Both the position numbers and the translations under genes were made by a program. A stretch of DNA of 64,000 nt from the NCBI RefSeq assembly GCF_016808335.1, contig NC_053142.1:41459674-41523673 (forward strand), given 5' to 3'. The notes beneath the pieces are model-generated. The model saw only the letters and a program-made list of their open reading frames with translations. It was not told where the DNA came from and did no database searches. The stretch's first letter is position 1. The number at the start of each line of letters is the position of its first letter. Below, piece after piece: positions 47,648-59,140 of this stretch. This stretch comes from Panicum virgatum (Eukaryota > Streptophyta > Magnoliopsida > Poales > Poaceae).

Positions 47648-49285
47648 CATTGGAGAAAAATCCGACAATTTAGAGCTGCGGAGACGAGCATTGAGAGTGC
47701 AAAAATTATTACAGGCCAACTCTCTCCTCGCATTGTAGAGATTGCAGAAACTTAAAAGGTACTATTCCGATATGCAAGTAGCCCAGCGTCCCAACTCCCA
47801 AGCTAAGAGATTTCCAAAGAACTATACACTCCTCCCTTGCTAAATCTGTTGGTTTTTTTGCAAAGCAACAACAGATAAACGTGGTCACGAACGAGAAACG
47901 ATCACACATTTCAGAAATCAAATGAACTAATTTAAAAACACCTCTCATTACTGCTGATGTTCATCATTAGTAAACTAGCTAGATCATACAGATAGAAGTG
48001 GTCCTGGTCCATTTTGTAATATTCAGAGTTCTGTCACTGCCAGCACATATATTGCCTTAGGCATTTGATGAGCTTGAGCAGAGCTAAACTGCAATGGTTG
48101 TGTATCAGTAATTAACACATAGACACATCATTGTATTTGGTGGTTGATTCGGTCCTCATTCTTAACATGAATGTACGGATAAACAGAATCAGGCAAACAA
48201 AGCAAAGATAAATAGTTCACAGTATATCATTCATATTAAATGGTAGAGACATAAGTTTTTTCTTCTCCTTTTCACATGTTTTTTCCAACATATAAATAGT
48301 AGATACTACCAATATAGGTAATCAATAGTGACAATTATAATTCAATGGAAAATAGAGTGCAAAAGAAAATAACAAGCTCCGATATAATTGGACAGTAAGG
48401 GCATGAATTCAGAATGATCTGATCGGTGCAATAGGAAAGATCATGGTGGTAATCACAAGTCATTAGCTAAACAAGTTCAATCTAAGGTGAACTCCACTGT
48501 ATTACTGCCAAAGTGCCAACTGTTTTAGAGTTTGCACAGGCATGCGACGGGGATAAAATGAAGATCATTACTCTTTTGTTTCAAAAAAGAGAGAGAATTC
48601 GTCCCAAGAGGCCAAGACTCTATTACACATGCTATTAATCACAAATAATCAAGTAACTATTCTCAAATTATGGTAAACTCTTCAACAGTTAAAGTCCACT
48701 ATTTCAGTTTTCTTTGCACTAACTTAGCAAACCGAGGCCAAATAACCATTATGTGTTGCACAAGAACACATGAAGATCTCAGTTACATATCTAGAGTTCA
48801 AACTACCAAAAAGGTGCAGGTACAGAACTGGGTTCAAACTACCATGATAGTCTGATGATGATCGAACACAAACCTGCAGTGACAATCCAAAAACGAAACA
48901 AAACGAAACCCAAGTACTGTCCAGCCCATTTCCATAGAAGAAAACAAATAAACCATAGGTGCCCCTGTTTTGCATGCTGGTAGCATAAATCTTAAGTTAC
49001 CAAGCTCAAATTTATGACCTATTGTGCTGCGTTAATGTTTACGATCTCAATGTTTGGCCCTAACCTAGCATACAGATCCAAAAGCTATTATCCACAATTG
49101 AAATAACCACACAGATGCAAGAGCAAAACAAGTAACACATGTTTGGTATAGATCAAACGACGCAAAGATGTACAGACAAGAACAACCAGGATCCAACTAT
49201 TGTGCAAAATTTCAGATCCATATCAGAGAACAAATACGGTATATGCAGAGGCTAAAAATAGCAGGATCACAACCTTATGGCCATC

Positions 49286-50016
49286 CTACACCTCGTCCTC
49301 CCAGTCCGCGTTGTCGCCAAAATCACCAAATGCAGCCTCTTCACCGCAACAATCACCAACCAAAATAGATGGTAACGTCAACAACAATGCTCGAATCACA
49401 CGGCCTTCGTTCGTCTCGACACAAACCGAATCGACCAAATCAAGTGGCGCACCATTGCCGTAGGTAGTCCGGGCTGCTGCACCCGATGAGGCGGAGGGTG
49501 CGCTTCCCCACGTTCTTCCTGCACGCAGACACCGCAAACACCACGGAGCAAACCCATCAAAATTACCAAACAACTCCCCAAAATTTATCTCCGCGAGCGT
49601 GCGTACAAACCAACAAGCAGGAGCGCGAAGCAACACGGCATACCCGAGGGGCGGATGACGGCCGATGAGGGGGCGGCAGTTGAATGGCGACTTGAAGCGG
49701 ACGTAGCGGAGATCGTCATCGTCGTAGAAGTCGTAATCCACGGCCCTGTCCATCTTGGCGAGATACTTCCTGACCTTGTTCACGGCGACGCCGGCTCCCC
49801 CTCGCCTCGGACTTGGGGATCCAGCGTGCGTGCAAGCCCTGCACGACCTCGAAGAACCCAGCGCTCTCGTATCCATCTGCAACCCCGTCGAGGCACGACC
49901 ACACGAAATCAAATTGGTCAGCAAAGAGCGACCAAACCAAAGGAAAACTGAATCAAAAGCATGTCGGGATGATCAGAGGCCAATTGGGTCAGCGTACATC
50001 TCTGGGAGAAGGCCAT
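49286..50016 (-). pseudogene. Frameshifted copy of the 41-kb gene
   Basis: The exon layout matches: 50016-49998 (MAFSQR), 49876-49644, about 49518-49453, then a conserved acidic end ...NADWEDEV with stop at 49286. Recognisable parts are GYESAGFFEVVQGLHARW, VRKYLAKMDRAVDYDFYDD, KSPFNCRPLIGR and KNVGKRTLRLIGCSSPDYLR. Two lesions are visible. Exon 2 is 233 bp instead of 235, losing 2 bp just after SEAR so the frame shifts. The acceptor of the last exon reads CGG where the 41-kb gene has CAG. The first lesion alone prevents a full-length product unless it is an assembly error. The promoter G-box core is also lost. Confidence 0.7.
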
Positions 50017-50382
50017 GGCGGAGGGGGGAAGCCGCCTTGGTGCGGGAACCCTAGCCTCCCGTCGCGGTGGGGAAGAAGCGAAGAGCCTGAGACGATGGGG
50101 TGGGTGGGTGCGGAAATGGTCGGCGAGGTGGGATGGGTTTGGAAGACGGTGGAGGGGGTTTAGCAGAACTCCCTCTTTGTGGCGGAGGCCATGTGACATG
50201 TACGGAGCAAGAAGACACGAGCTCGCCCCTTGTTGGGCTTCGAATTCTTTCTTTTGAGACAAGACACAAAAGTGAGAGAGCAGTCGTGGTCTACTCTTTA
50301 GTCGATGACTTGTGGGCTCAAGCGCATGTGGTCCCGAAGTTTCCCCAAACGCTCTGGGCTTCGGGTTAGGAAAATGGGTGAC

Positions 50383-50400
50383 TATTTTTTTTTGAGATTA
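50383..50400 (-). repeat. 18-bp poly(T) micro-insertion with 15-bp target duplication
   Basis: AGGAAAATGGGTGAC is repeated at 50368-50382 and 50401-50415. On the minus strand the insert reads TAATCTC, a run of nine A, then TA. It is only 18 bp from the LINE insertion site at 50433. Confidence 0.75.
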
Positions 50401-50432
50401 AGGAAAATGGGTGACAATAGACATAGCAGGTA

Positions 50433-52051
50433 GAACTACAATGATTAATTCCAGCCTCACCAGCACCTTCATTTATCACATGTCGATGCATTTGTTTTCG
50501 AAAACGGTCATAAAAAAGCTGGACAAACAGAGAAAGAATTTTTTTCTGGCAGGGAGGTAGTAAAAAAAAAGAAATATCATCTCATCAAATGGTCTGCTAT
50601 CACCCTAAGTAAATCGAAATGTGGATTGGGGATAAAAGATATCACCAAGATGAATATTAGCCTATTTATGCAAATGGTGGTGGAGACTAGAATCTGAAGA
50701 CGGCATTTGGCAAACAATTGTCAAGGCAAAGTATCTTCAGGGGAAGCCCATTGGTGCTCTTAAGTATAAAATGGGTGATTCTCAAGTTTGGACTGATCTC
50801 CTCAAAGTTAAGAATATATACCTAAGAGGCAGAAGTATTCGGACTAAAAATGGGAAGAATACTATTTTTTGGACTGATACCTGGTTTGATGATAAGACTC
50901 TATGTCTATCATATCCTGTACTTTATGACCTCTGTACTAACAAGAATATTACGGTTTTTTATTTCCTGCGCGATAATGGTCGTATCAGTTTTAGTAGGTG
51001 GTTGCCCCCTATCCTGTTCACTAGCTCGCTGGAAGTAGTTAATAAGGTGTTTACATTCCATTTTGAAAACAGTCAAGATAAAGCAAAGTGGAAGTGGAAT
51101 GGGAATGAAAAATTCTCTACCAGATCTATTTATGATCATATTTCCCATGGAACAAATACAGCAAGTTTCAAACACATTTGGAAAAGTAAAGTGCCTTACA
51201 AGATTAAGATTTTCTCTTAGCTTGTGGAAAACAAAGTCGTTCTGACTAAAGACAACATGAAAAAGGAAGAACTGGCCTAGTGACCCTAGTTGTTGTTTCT
51301 GTTCTCAAATTGAGACTGTGGATCACTTGTTCTTCCAATGTCTAGTGGCCAAAGTCACCTTGGGAATTGTAGGACATTGCCTTGGGGCAACAGAAATACC
51401 TCAAACTACTCTACAATATAGAGTATGGATCAATAAGTGGCTGTCTAGTGGTGTGGTAGTCCAACATTTTGGCTTCGCTGCCATTTGTTGGGCTACTTGA
51501 AAATGCAGAAATAAGGCCTGCTTTGATAAAAAAAACTAATCAAACACCCTGCTGAGATTAATTTTCATGCTTGCTCCTTTATGACTTATTGGGCAGGTTT
51601 GTACAACTCCAAGGTTCAAGGAAGTCTGATGGTCGGTGTCAAAGCTTTGCTGGCTTGCGCTCACCGGGTGCTGGCACAACAACCCAACAACGCCCCGAGG
51701 AGGCTGTCGGCTACAGTCGAGGAGGTGACAACAGATGATGAGGACGCTGTTTGAAGAATCCAGTCGAGGAATTCTGCTGCTTTTGCCTGAGAGCGTGTTA
51801 AGTTCTTCTACTTTTGTATCTTTCTTTATTGCCCTAGGAACCAGGGTCAAACTGAATCTGTTAGGACGTAAAATGTAACAACTCTCTAGGTCTGAATCAG
51901 ACCTAGAGTGCCTGAATGAGGCATGTGATCGTCCCTCTCCCCCCATCCCTCGCTTCCCCTCTCTCGTCTCTGCTACTTTGTTCCGTGAACTCCTGTATTT
52001 CTGTTATCCGTAGTGTAATGGAAATGGGGCTGGGCCTCGTCTCGAAAAAAA
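50433..52051 (+). mobile_element. 5'-truncated L1-type LINE with decayed zf-RVT frame
   Basis: The target duplication TAGACATAGCAGGTA is at 50418-50432 and, split by a hAT MITE, at 52052-52059 plus 52210-52216. The element ends CGTCTCG and seven A. It keeps the C-terminal part of ORF2: near 50.57 kb YHLIKWSAITLSKSKCGLGI, then frames with VWTDLLKVKNIYLRG and TIFWTDTWFDDKTLC, and the reverse-transcriptase zinc-binding motif CCFCSQIETVDHLFFQC near 51.3 kb. Stops and frameshifts separate these parts, so it is inactive. It inserted next to the promoter of the 49-kb pseudogene. Confidence 0.88.
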
Positions 52052-52059
52052 TAGACATA

Positions 52060-52201
52060 GGTAGGAGTGGTAATGGGTCATGACCTTAGTAGTCTCTTCA
52101 TAGCCCATTAAAGCCCTTACATATTTTAGTTTAAAATTGTATAAGATTAGAGTCCGACTCTTAGAGTTTTCAGTTCAAAATTTTGGACCCTTTAGCACCC
52201 C
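52060..52201. mobile_element. hAT-like MITE nested in the LINE target duplication
   Basis: A 142-bp insert splits the right-hand LINE duplication, leaving the 8-bp repeat TAGACATA at 52052-52059 and 52202-52209. Near the ends GGAGTGGTAATGGGTC is matched by an inverted GGGGTGCTAAAGGGTC. It must be younger than the LINE. Confidence 0.7.
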
Positions 52202-52539
52202 TAGACATAGCAGGTACTGGCGCGAAATGCAGGTGGTGAGCCCGTGAGAGTAGTCACGTGACAGATGCTTCACGGACTGGTTTGTGGGCCTATTGGGCCT
52301 GAATCCGTCATGGGTTGTGTGGACCTGCACTTGTGTGGCCGAAATATGGTCAGGTTCGTCAAAAGAGCCCACTCACACTCGCGACTTGGTGCGCTGCTGC
52401 CTCTTCAGAGCAGCATCGGCGACTCGGCGCTCCCTCCGCAATTCCTCAAACACATCGCGCCCCGCCGCCGCCGTCGCCCTCAGGCCACCGGCCGCCGCCC
52501 GCCACAAGGCCCCAACCCGGTCCCCCTCCACTGTCAGAG

Positions 52540-53757
52540 ATGCAGAAGGTGCGGCTCAAATGGGTGAAGAACCGGGGCCTGGACCACCTGATCGAGCGCA
52601 CCACCTCCATCCGCGCGTCCTGCCTGCTGCTCGACCACCTCGCGCGCCTCCCCACCTCCTCCCCAGTGCCGGCGCGCTCCCTTGCGCGCCTCCAGAAGCC
52701 GCTGGGCCTCACCGTGCCCGTGCTCCGGTTCCTCCGCCGCCACCCCACGCTCTTCGCCGAGCAACCGCACCCGCGGTTCCCCACGCTGCCCTCTTTCTCC
52801 CTCACGCCGGCCTCACACACCCTACTGGCCCGCCTCGCCGACGCCTCCGCGCGTGATGCGCACCTCCGCCTCGCGCGCCTTCTCCTCCTCACCCGCTCCA
52901 GGTCGCTCCCGCTCGCCTCCGTGCTCCCGCTCCGCTTCGACCTGGGCCTGCCGTTCAACTTCGCCGCCGCGTTCCCGGCCTCCCACCCCGGTGTCTTCGC
53001 CGTCGCCAACAACCGCATCTCGCTACTGTCCGCCTCCGGCCTCCCGGAGGACATCGCCGTCTCCTCCCTCCAGCGCCGCCACGCCGCGGCCATCGACTCG
53101 GCGACCTACCGCGCGCTGTCCCGGCCGCCGTCCTCGTCGAGCGCCCCGCTCGCGTTCCCAATGCGATTCCCGCGAGGGTACGGTGGGATGAAGAAGGTCA
53201 AGGCCTGGATGGATGAGTTCCACCGCCTTCCCTACATCTCGCCGTATGATGACGCGTCAGGCATCGACCCTGACAGTGACATCTACGAGAAGAGGAACAT
53301 CGGTTTGCTACATGAGCTGCTTGGGCTAACGGTGCACAAGATGGTGCGGAGGAATGCCATCCGGCTGCTCCGGGAGGAGCTGGGCCTGCCACACAAGTTC
53401 ACTAGGCTGTTCACGCGGTACCCTGGGGTGTTCTACCTGTCATTGAAGTGCAAGACAACGACTGTGGTACTTCGAGAGGGGTATGAGAGAGGGAAGCTCG
53501 TGGAACAGCATCCCCTGGCGGCAGTGCGGGACAAGGTGTATTATGTAATGCGCACTGGAGTGCTGTACCGCGGGAAGGGTTTGTCCAAGCTTGTTCTTGA
53601 TGAGGATGTTGCTGAGGAAGAGGGTGAATTGGGTGGAGAGGATTTTCAAGGGGAGGGAATGGATGAAGATGCTGATGTCGAGTGCTTCGGGATGGACATC
53701 GTGGATGACGATGGGCCTACTGATGATGAGGATGATGAAGGCGATAGTGATGGTTGA
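52540..53757 (+). CDS. PORR-domain organelle RNA-binding protein, 405 aa
   Basis: This is a single-exon gene. The protein opens MQKVRLKWVKNRGLDHLIE, continues with LGLTVPVLRFLRRHPTLF, FNFAAAFPASHPGVFAV, FPRGYGGMKKVKAWMDEF, LPYISPYDD, EKRNIGLLHELLGLT, and RYPGVFYLSLKCKTTTVVLREGY in separate parts. That is the whole plant organelle RNA recognition (DUF860) domain of the WHAT'S THIS FACTOR 1 family. The end is strongly acidic (DDDGPTDDEDDEGDSDG). Such proteins bind group II introns in plastids or mitochondria and promote splicing. The start is uncertain: an in-frame ATG at 52315 adds 75 residues rich in Arg, Ser and Pro, which could be the organellar transit peptide that the shorter form lacks. 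The upstream flank belongs partly to the segmental duplication. Confidence 0.88.
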   Translation: MQKVRLKWVKNRGLDHLIERTTSIRASCLLLDHLARLPTSSPVPARSLARLQKPLGLTVPVLRFLRRHPTLFAEQPHPRFPTLPSFSLTPASHTLLARLADASARDAHLRLARLLLLTRSRSLPLASVLPLRFDLGLPFNFAAAFPASHPGVFAVANNRISLLSASGLPEDIAVSSLQRRHAAAIDSATYRALSRPPSSSSAPLAFPMRFPRGYGGMKKVKAWMDEFHRLPYISPYDDASGIDPDSDIYEKRNIGLLHELLGLTVHKMVRRNAIRLLREELGLPHKFTRLFTRYPGVFYLSLKCKTTTVVLREGYERGKLVEQHPLAAVRDKVYYVMRTGVLYRGKGLSKLVLDEDVAEEEGELGGEDFQGEGMDEDADVECFGMDIVDDDGPTDDEDDEGDSDG

Positions 53758-56700
53758 CATGGGCTGATGATGCTGGCCTTCTGAATTTCTGTTGTGAGAT
53801 TGTGGCTTCAGTCATTAATTCCAGTGACTGGGTTCGATTTGACTTACTGGCTCCAAATGCAGGGTTCTGCAAAGCATAGCAGACTACTGTGAGTATCATA
53901 TTCTGTCAAAATTTTGGTGTATGCTACATTTTAGCTGCTTAAGAAGTAGCAAGGTAATTTAAATATCTGTTTTCTTTGGTTGGTTCTTGGTTTGAGCGGT
54001 AGTGCATTACTTGTGGTTTTGTGTATAGCATGAGAATTACGAGCAATTCCACAGCTATGAAGATAGTGAAGCCAATTCTTTTATGATCTTGTATCATTGT
54101 ATGAAAGTTAAGGTACGTGCAAAATCAAATGGGACTTATCTAGGCTTTTCTGGTTAGCCAAAGTGCCTTCTCCGCATATAATAAGGTAAATTTCCTCGCC
54201 GATTGCCATTCTACCGTAGTCCATTCCAGAGATTGCATTTGTTTCATTAGTCATGGTACATCACAGGATTTTCTTACACTCATGGTACAGGGGAAAAACC
54301 TGATTCTTAGTTACAATCTATTGCTTCGGTTACCTTAACCTTCAACTATTTATTGACGCGTTCAGCTATAAATAACCGAACCTGATTTTATAGAAAGTGG
54401 GATTCTCACCTCCATTACCAACAGAAAGTCAAATCACTGTACTTTAACCTTCTGTCATTTATTGAGGTATTCAGCTTTTGGGAGAAGCTTAATGCCTTAA
54501 CCTTCCTTAGAAAGACACCGTGGACTGTTATCAATTCAAGGTAAGTAGAGGACTAGAGCTTCTCTTTATTAAGGTGCGTGACGGTTTTGAATTAATTTAT
54601 TTGGGTTTAAACAGGCCACTAACAGTGTACACATAATGCTCACGAACTAAACAAATCTGCTAACAACCCAACGACTTCAGTGATCTCAACCGAGTTATCT
54701 AACAAACCAAACTTCCTTACAACCAAGTGAAGGGAAATGAAAACTAAAACACCGTGCTGGCACACTCCCGCATCATTCACGCTGACCTGCTCATGATGGA
54801 CATCTTGGTGCACTGGCCATCGCCCCCACATAACACTCCTAATCTCTGTATAGGCTCTCAGCCTCTCACCAATGATGGTCATGGGTGTGGCAATTCGCAA
54901 TGTTGCTGACCCTTACTCCTCACAATCATTCCGGCTAAGTATCATGTTGTTGACCCAGGAACCTTTGCAATCCTCGTGATAACATTTGGAACACAGTGGA
55001 ATCAAATTGCTACGAGAACCCTCTCGCTCTCTTTGTGGATGTGGTAGTTTTGTGCTCTTTCTGGTTTTGAATTGTCACCGTGAAGTTTTTTGGTGAAATT
55101 AAACATAGGATACTAACAATTTGACCTTACTTTGTACCTAAATGTTGGACATTAGTACATACTAACTCTCTTAATTGCCTGTTTTGAAAATTCCTGGAAA
55201 GTCTCACAATCTGTTTTCCTACTCACTTAGATCTGCAACTACTACCTTCAAGAATTGAGAAACATGTGAATATGCTCTTGTGCCTCAAATAATGCAGTTG
55301 ATTTTGTGTGATATGCCAGGCAGCCAGCTTCTTAGCTCCATATTGGCTTATCAAATAACAAATCGGTCAGTACTCTGTTCTAATGCATATGTATACTTGT
55401 ATATGGATTTCTTGAGTTCATAAGTTTTTTTCTTAAAAAATATCAGTGTTTCTTAATTTGTTAATATTGCGTCTCATCTTTTTTATTTGTTTACTATCAT
55501 TGTATCTTTTGAGATGTGGCTGATTTGTGTAGAGCACTTACTTGCAAACTGGCATGAGTTTGACGGACCTCTGTCCCATTATCATTCACATTTTAACATC
55601 TTACAGTTTTAGCTAGATTTCTTGCTTGCTCTGCCTAAACACAATTTATGTGCTATGTTAGCATGATTCCATATGTGAGCAAATATTAGATCTGTTCAAC
55701 TTCAAACTGTTTCCGCTGCAACCAATATGCCAGTTTACACGTTTTTCTTGTAAGCACCATCTTATTTGGTTAAGAATATTTTCAAGTTGTTGGATGCCCA
55801 ACAGTACGTGATCTACAAATAATAAGTTTGTTTGGAAGTGAAATTCTATATGTTCCCAGCAATTTAGTACATTTCTTTGTATAATCCATAGGAAAGCTGA
55901 TGGAAAGAAGTGGCATTTCTTTGTCATATATATTGAGGTGGATTGGTTGTCCTATTTGGGTTATTCTCCCTACTAAAATTTAACATATTGCCGTTTGTAA
56001 GTCTAGTTCAAGCCCTGTTTGGAGGTCATGATGTAGCTCTAAGAAGAGCTAATCTAGACCAAGCTTAATTTCAATGATGCTATGTTATCCTTTTTTTAGG
56101 AAATATGTATCCCAGTAGCTATCAGCCTGGTTTAGTTTCACGACAAGTTGGAACAGAGAGAGGATAATTTATTCTTTCCCTGAACTATTTTTTTTTGTGC
56201 CTATTGCATAAGAGTTATTTTGCAAACAAGGGCATGATATCTTGTTGAACCCAGAGCAGTTGTTCATTTGGAATTGACAATTTTACTACTTATTTGAACT
56301 GTTTGGGGGCATAGGTGGTGCAGTTCACTTGATTTTTGGCTGGTGCGCCAGGATTTGAAACAGCAGCTACTTTAACAAAGATCCTTCTCTGTGAAGTTTC
56401 ATTGTTTGTGCCTTTGTGGTACTGCCTGTCAATGTCACCTAAGATGCAGCTTATGCGGTTTGCATATTTATTAACCACAATCCACTATCTTGTGTGTTTC
56501 ATTTCCAATGAGATGGCAACAGACTATTATCGTAGTAGCAGTAGCAGTACAGACAATCTTTGAGATATTCTTTTGGCATTTCGTATTTAGCTAGTGACAT
56601 TAAATTCATAATAGGTGGCAACAACATTCTAAGATGAAAGCAATCTCTAATGGACTCTCCATTTTTTCTTTTCTTTTTAGTGTTGTTGATCCCTGAGATT

Positions 56701-58897
56701 CGTGTGTGTTAGATTTGTTTTGATGCTTGCATTACTTACATACCGACTCTTGGTATTGTATTCTCCAACATGGCAAATATTCTTATATAACTGAATTCTC
56801 CAACATCACGGTTGGACCTTTTTTTTTTAAAGAAAACTCAGGCAGCCTAATATAGCTGATAAACAAGAAGTCACGAACTAAGAAACCAATAGCTTTTGTT
56901 GTTGTTGTTGTTGTTGTGTGTGAAATTGCACGGCAGATCTAAAGGCTGCAACTGCTGCCTGCTGTGCAAGAGCAACCATGATGAACTGTCCGGCTATTCA
57001 GGCCAAAGCTTCTCTTCACTTGTCATGGTGGCTGCGAAGGGGAAGCCCCCATAGCCTCACGTTCCCACAGCCTTTTTATCAGGCTAAAGTAGCTGGGCAT
57101 CATAGGAGAGGTGAGAGCAGATGCATGCCCTAGAAGACCACAATTGGGCTCTGCACTTTCCTGGATTCCAATGCCCAGATGGATGGAGGGCCAGGGAACA
57201 ACCAGAAAAGGAGGAAACCAATTTGTTACTCTGGTAGACATACTCTATGCCAATTTGCAATGAACTTTGTCAAAAGAATCCTCCCTAAGGGGGCCACTGG
57301 TTGTTGCTTGAGTAGGGGTAATCCCAATGCCTCATACTGCCTTAACTAATGGGCCCAGCTGATATTAGAATGCAAAGCTAATCATTACATCATGCCTTCT
57401 TCCTGATGATGATCCTTGGCTTTTGCACCCTGCCTTTTTCTACTGTTCACAGCATGCATCATATTGCCTAGGGCAGAGAGCATATTAGGAAAAACTAGAA
57501 GGAAATCATCACGGAAATATTCAGCAGTTTACATTATGAATCCAGAGCTGTGGTACCTAAACTAGTGCATTTACTATTAAATCCAAGCTATAGTCCAAAT
57601 ACGTTTGCCCCATGAAATTCAGCAATTTTTTTAAACAACATGTTTTTTTTTTGAAGATATGAACCTAGCGATTTCTTAATCCTTCTGGCATGAACTTGGA
57701 AGGATGGAGCAATCTAATTCATGACAGTGGCAATTTTTCCAGGTCTTCTTTTCTGCAAGCTCACATGAAAAACAGGAGCAATCATTCCCACCATACGTCT
57801 GATCATGAAACTGGAAGGTGCAGGTATGCAGGCAGCAGGCAGAGCATGGAAACTGGCCACTGGAAATCTTGTTGCAGAATTGGGCAGTGTGGAAGCATGA
57901 GAATCCTATGAACCTGCTGACCGCATTCATATATGATGGGTTGTTAACTTGCTATCTAGGATTCCAGGTTCGTGATTCGTTTCTGGCCGTCTTGGATTTT
58001 TCTCCTACCCTTTTTGCTGCCTGTTCTGGTTTTTGACTTGTCCATCTCGGCAATATGTCAGGTCTAGTTCAGGTCACTCCAGTTTAGATCTCTACATGCT
58101 ATGCAAATTATTAGGATTTGGTAAATGGCTGCAGACTCGGCATCTCATGTCGTTGTCGATGCGCTAGTTTATTATTTATAGTGGGTTTGTTTCTTGCCAC
58201 CACCCGGATAAACTATTTGGTCTATGTGGCTGGGCCCCTTATGCAGTTTTCTTTGGTCCACTGACATATTACATTTTTTGCAAATTGGAGGCTGCTGTTT
58301 GTCTCTAGGGATTAGGGTTTAGTGGCTTGGGACATATAGAAGTTGAACAAAATTACATGCCAGCCGGAGGGGATTGGGTATCTTCTTTTTGGCATAATGA
58401 AACCGCGCATGCCGATACCATGCCTGATATCCTGGAAAACAGGAAAGCTGCCTGAGAGTGTTCGACATTAGAGCAACAAGTGGTTTCATTATTGTTCGAT
58501 AAGCTTCTGTGTTTCTTTTCTTATAACTGTATAAGTATACTATCAGTTTGCTCCATCCACTGTCACTCCATCCCAGATACCTGATTCTGACGCTCTCCAA
58601 AATATTTTTGTGAAGGTGCCAGTAATACAGAGACACACAGGGTGATGGATCAAAAGGGGCCTGAGGGAAACCTAATTGTCGCGGTCAACAGACAAAACCG
58701 GTCTAAAAAGCAGGACGGTTGCCGTGCCATATGGTCCTGCAGGGGTCATTAGGGCACGGGAGAAAAAAGGAGGGCAAAGGTGAGGACAGGACAGCCTACG
58801 CTGGGTGAGTTGACGAGTTGTCCTCTTGTCCCCACAACCACTCCCGCACTGAGCTGCGCATCACGGGCGATCACCACGCACCTTATCGTATCGAAAG
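53758..58897. other. 5-kb intergenic region, no gene recognised
   Basis: The first part is the 3' untranslated region of the PORR gene. The rest is AT-rich, with a (TTG)6 run near 56899-56916 and T-rich runs near 56818 and 57642 that may be retroposon tails without resolvable duplications. Open frames stay below 110 codons and lack motifs. The block at about 56940-57300 is richer in GC and could be transcribed, but I found no known microRNA in it. Confidence 0.4.
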
Positions 58898-59132
58898 CAG
58901 GGTTAACAATTTCGGCGAAATTTCGCCGAAATTTCGGAAAATTTTTCGTTTCCGCTAGTTACCGGGATCCGAAATTTCGGTATTTTTCGATATATTTCGT
59001 TTTCAAATTCAAAATTCAACAAATTTCGTCCGAAATTCAACAAAATTCGCCGAAATTTACCGAAATTTCGGAACGGAATTCCGTTTCCGCTAAACACCGG
59101 GATTTGACCGGAAAACGAAATGGTTAACCCTG
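58898..59132. mobile_element. hAT MITE made of CGAAATTTCGG palindromes
   Basis: A 235-bp element with a perfect 8-bp duplication ATCGAAAG (58890-58897, 59133-59140). Termini are CAGGGTTAACAATTTCG and, inverted, CAGGGTTAACCATTTCG. The inside is a lattice of self-complementary CGAAATTTCG units (at least six), CCGTTTCCGCTA and TTTCGTTTTC. CAGGG ends with 8-bp duplications define hAT. Confidence 0.9.
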
Positions 59133-59140
59133 ATCGAAAG

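Larger units (their letters stand above)
39580..52260. repeat. Tandem segmental duplication around an uncharacterised gene
   Basis: Copy 1 is about 39580-44300 and copy 2 about 44390-52260. Matching stretches run in the same order: 3' flank, gene (41125-41918 and 49286-50016), promoter (CAGAACTC, GGGCTTCGAATTCTTT), and a distal block (GCAGGTGGTTGAGCC at 44082 and GCAGGTGGTGAGCC near 52230). Copy 1 is enlarged by a Helitron, copy 2 by a solo LTR, a LINE and a hAT MITE. Without the insertions each copy is about 3 kb. Exact limits need alignment. Confidence 0.7.

Noticed and set aside
47188..47733. Minus-strand frame of 181 codons
   Set aside because: It crosses the border of the solo LTR into flanking DNA and includes a poly(G) tract; not a gene.
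57023..57241. 72-codon minus-strand frame in a moderately GC-rich block
   Set aside because: No recognisable motif, promoter or splice partner; cannot be told from chance.
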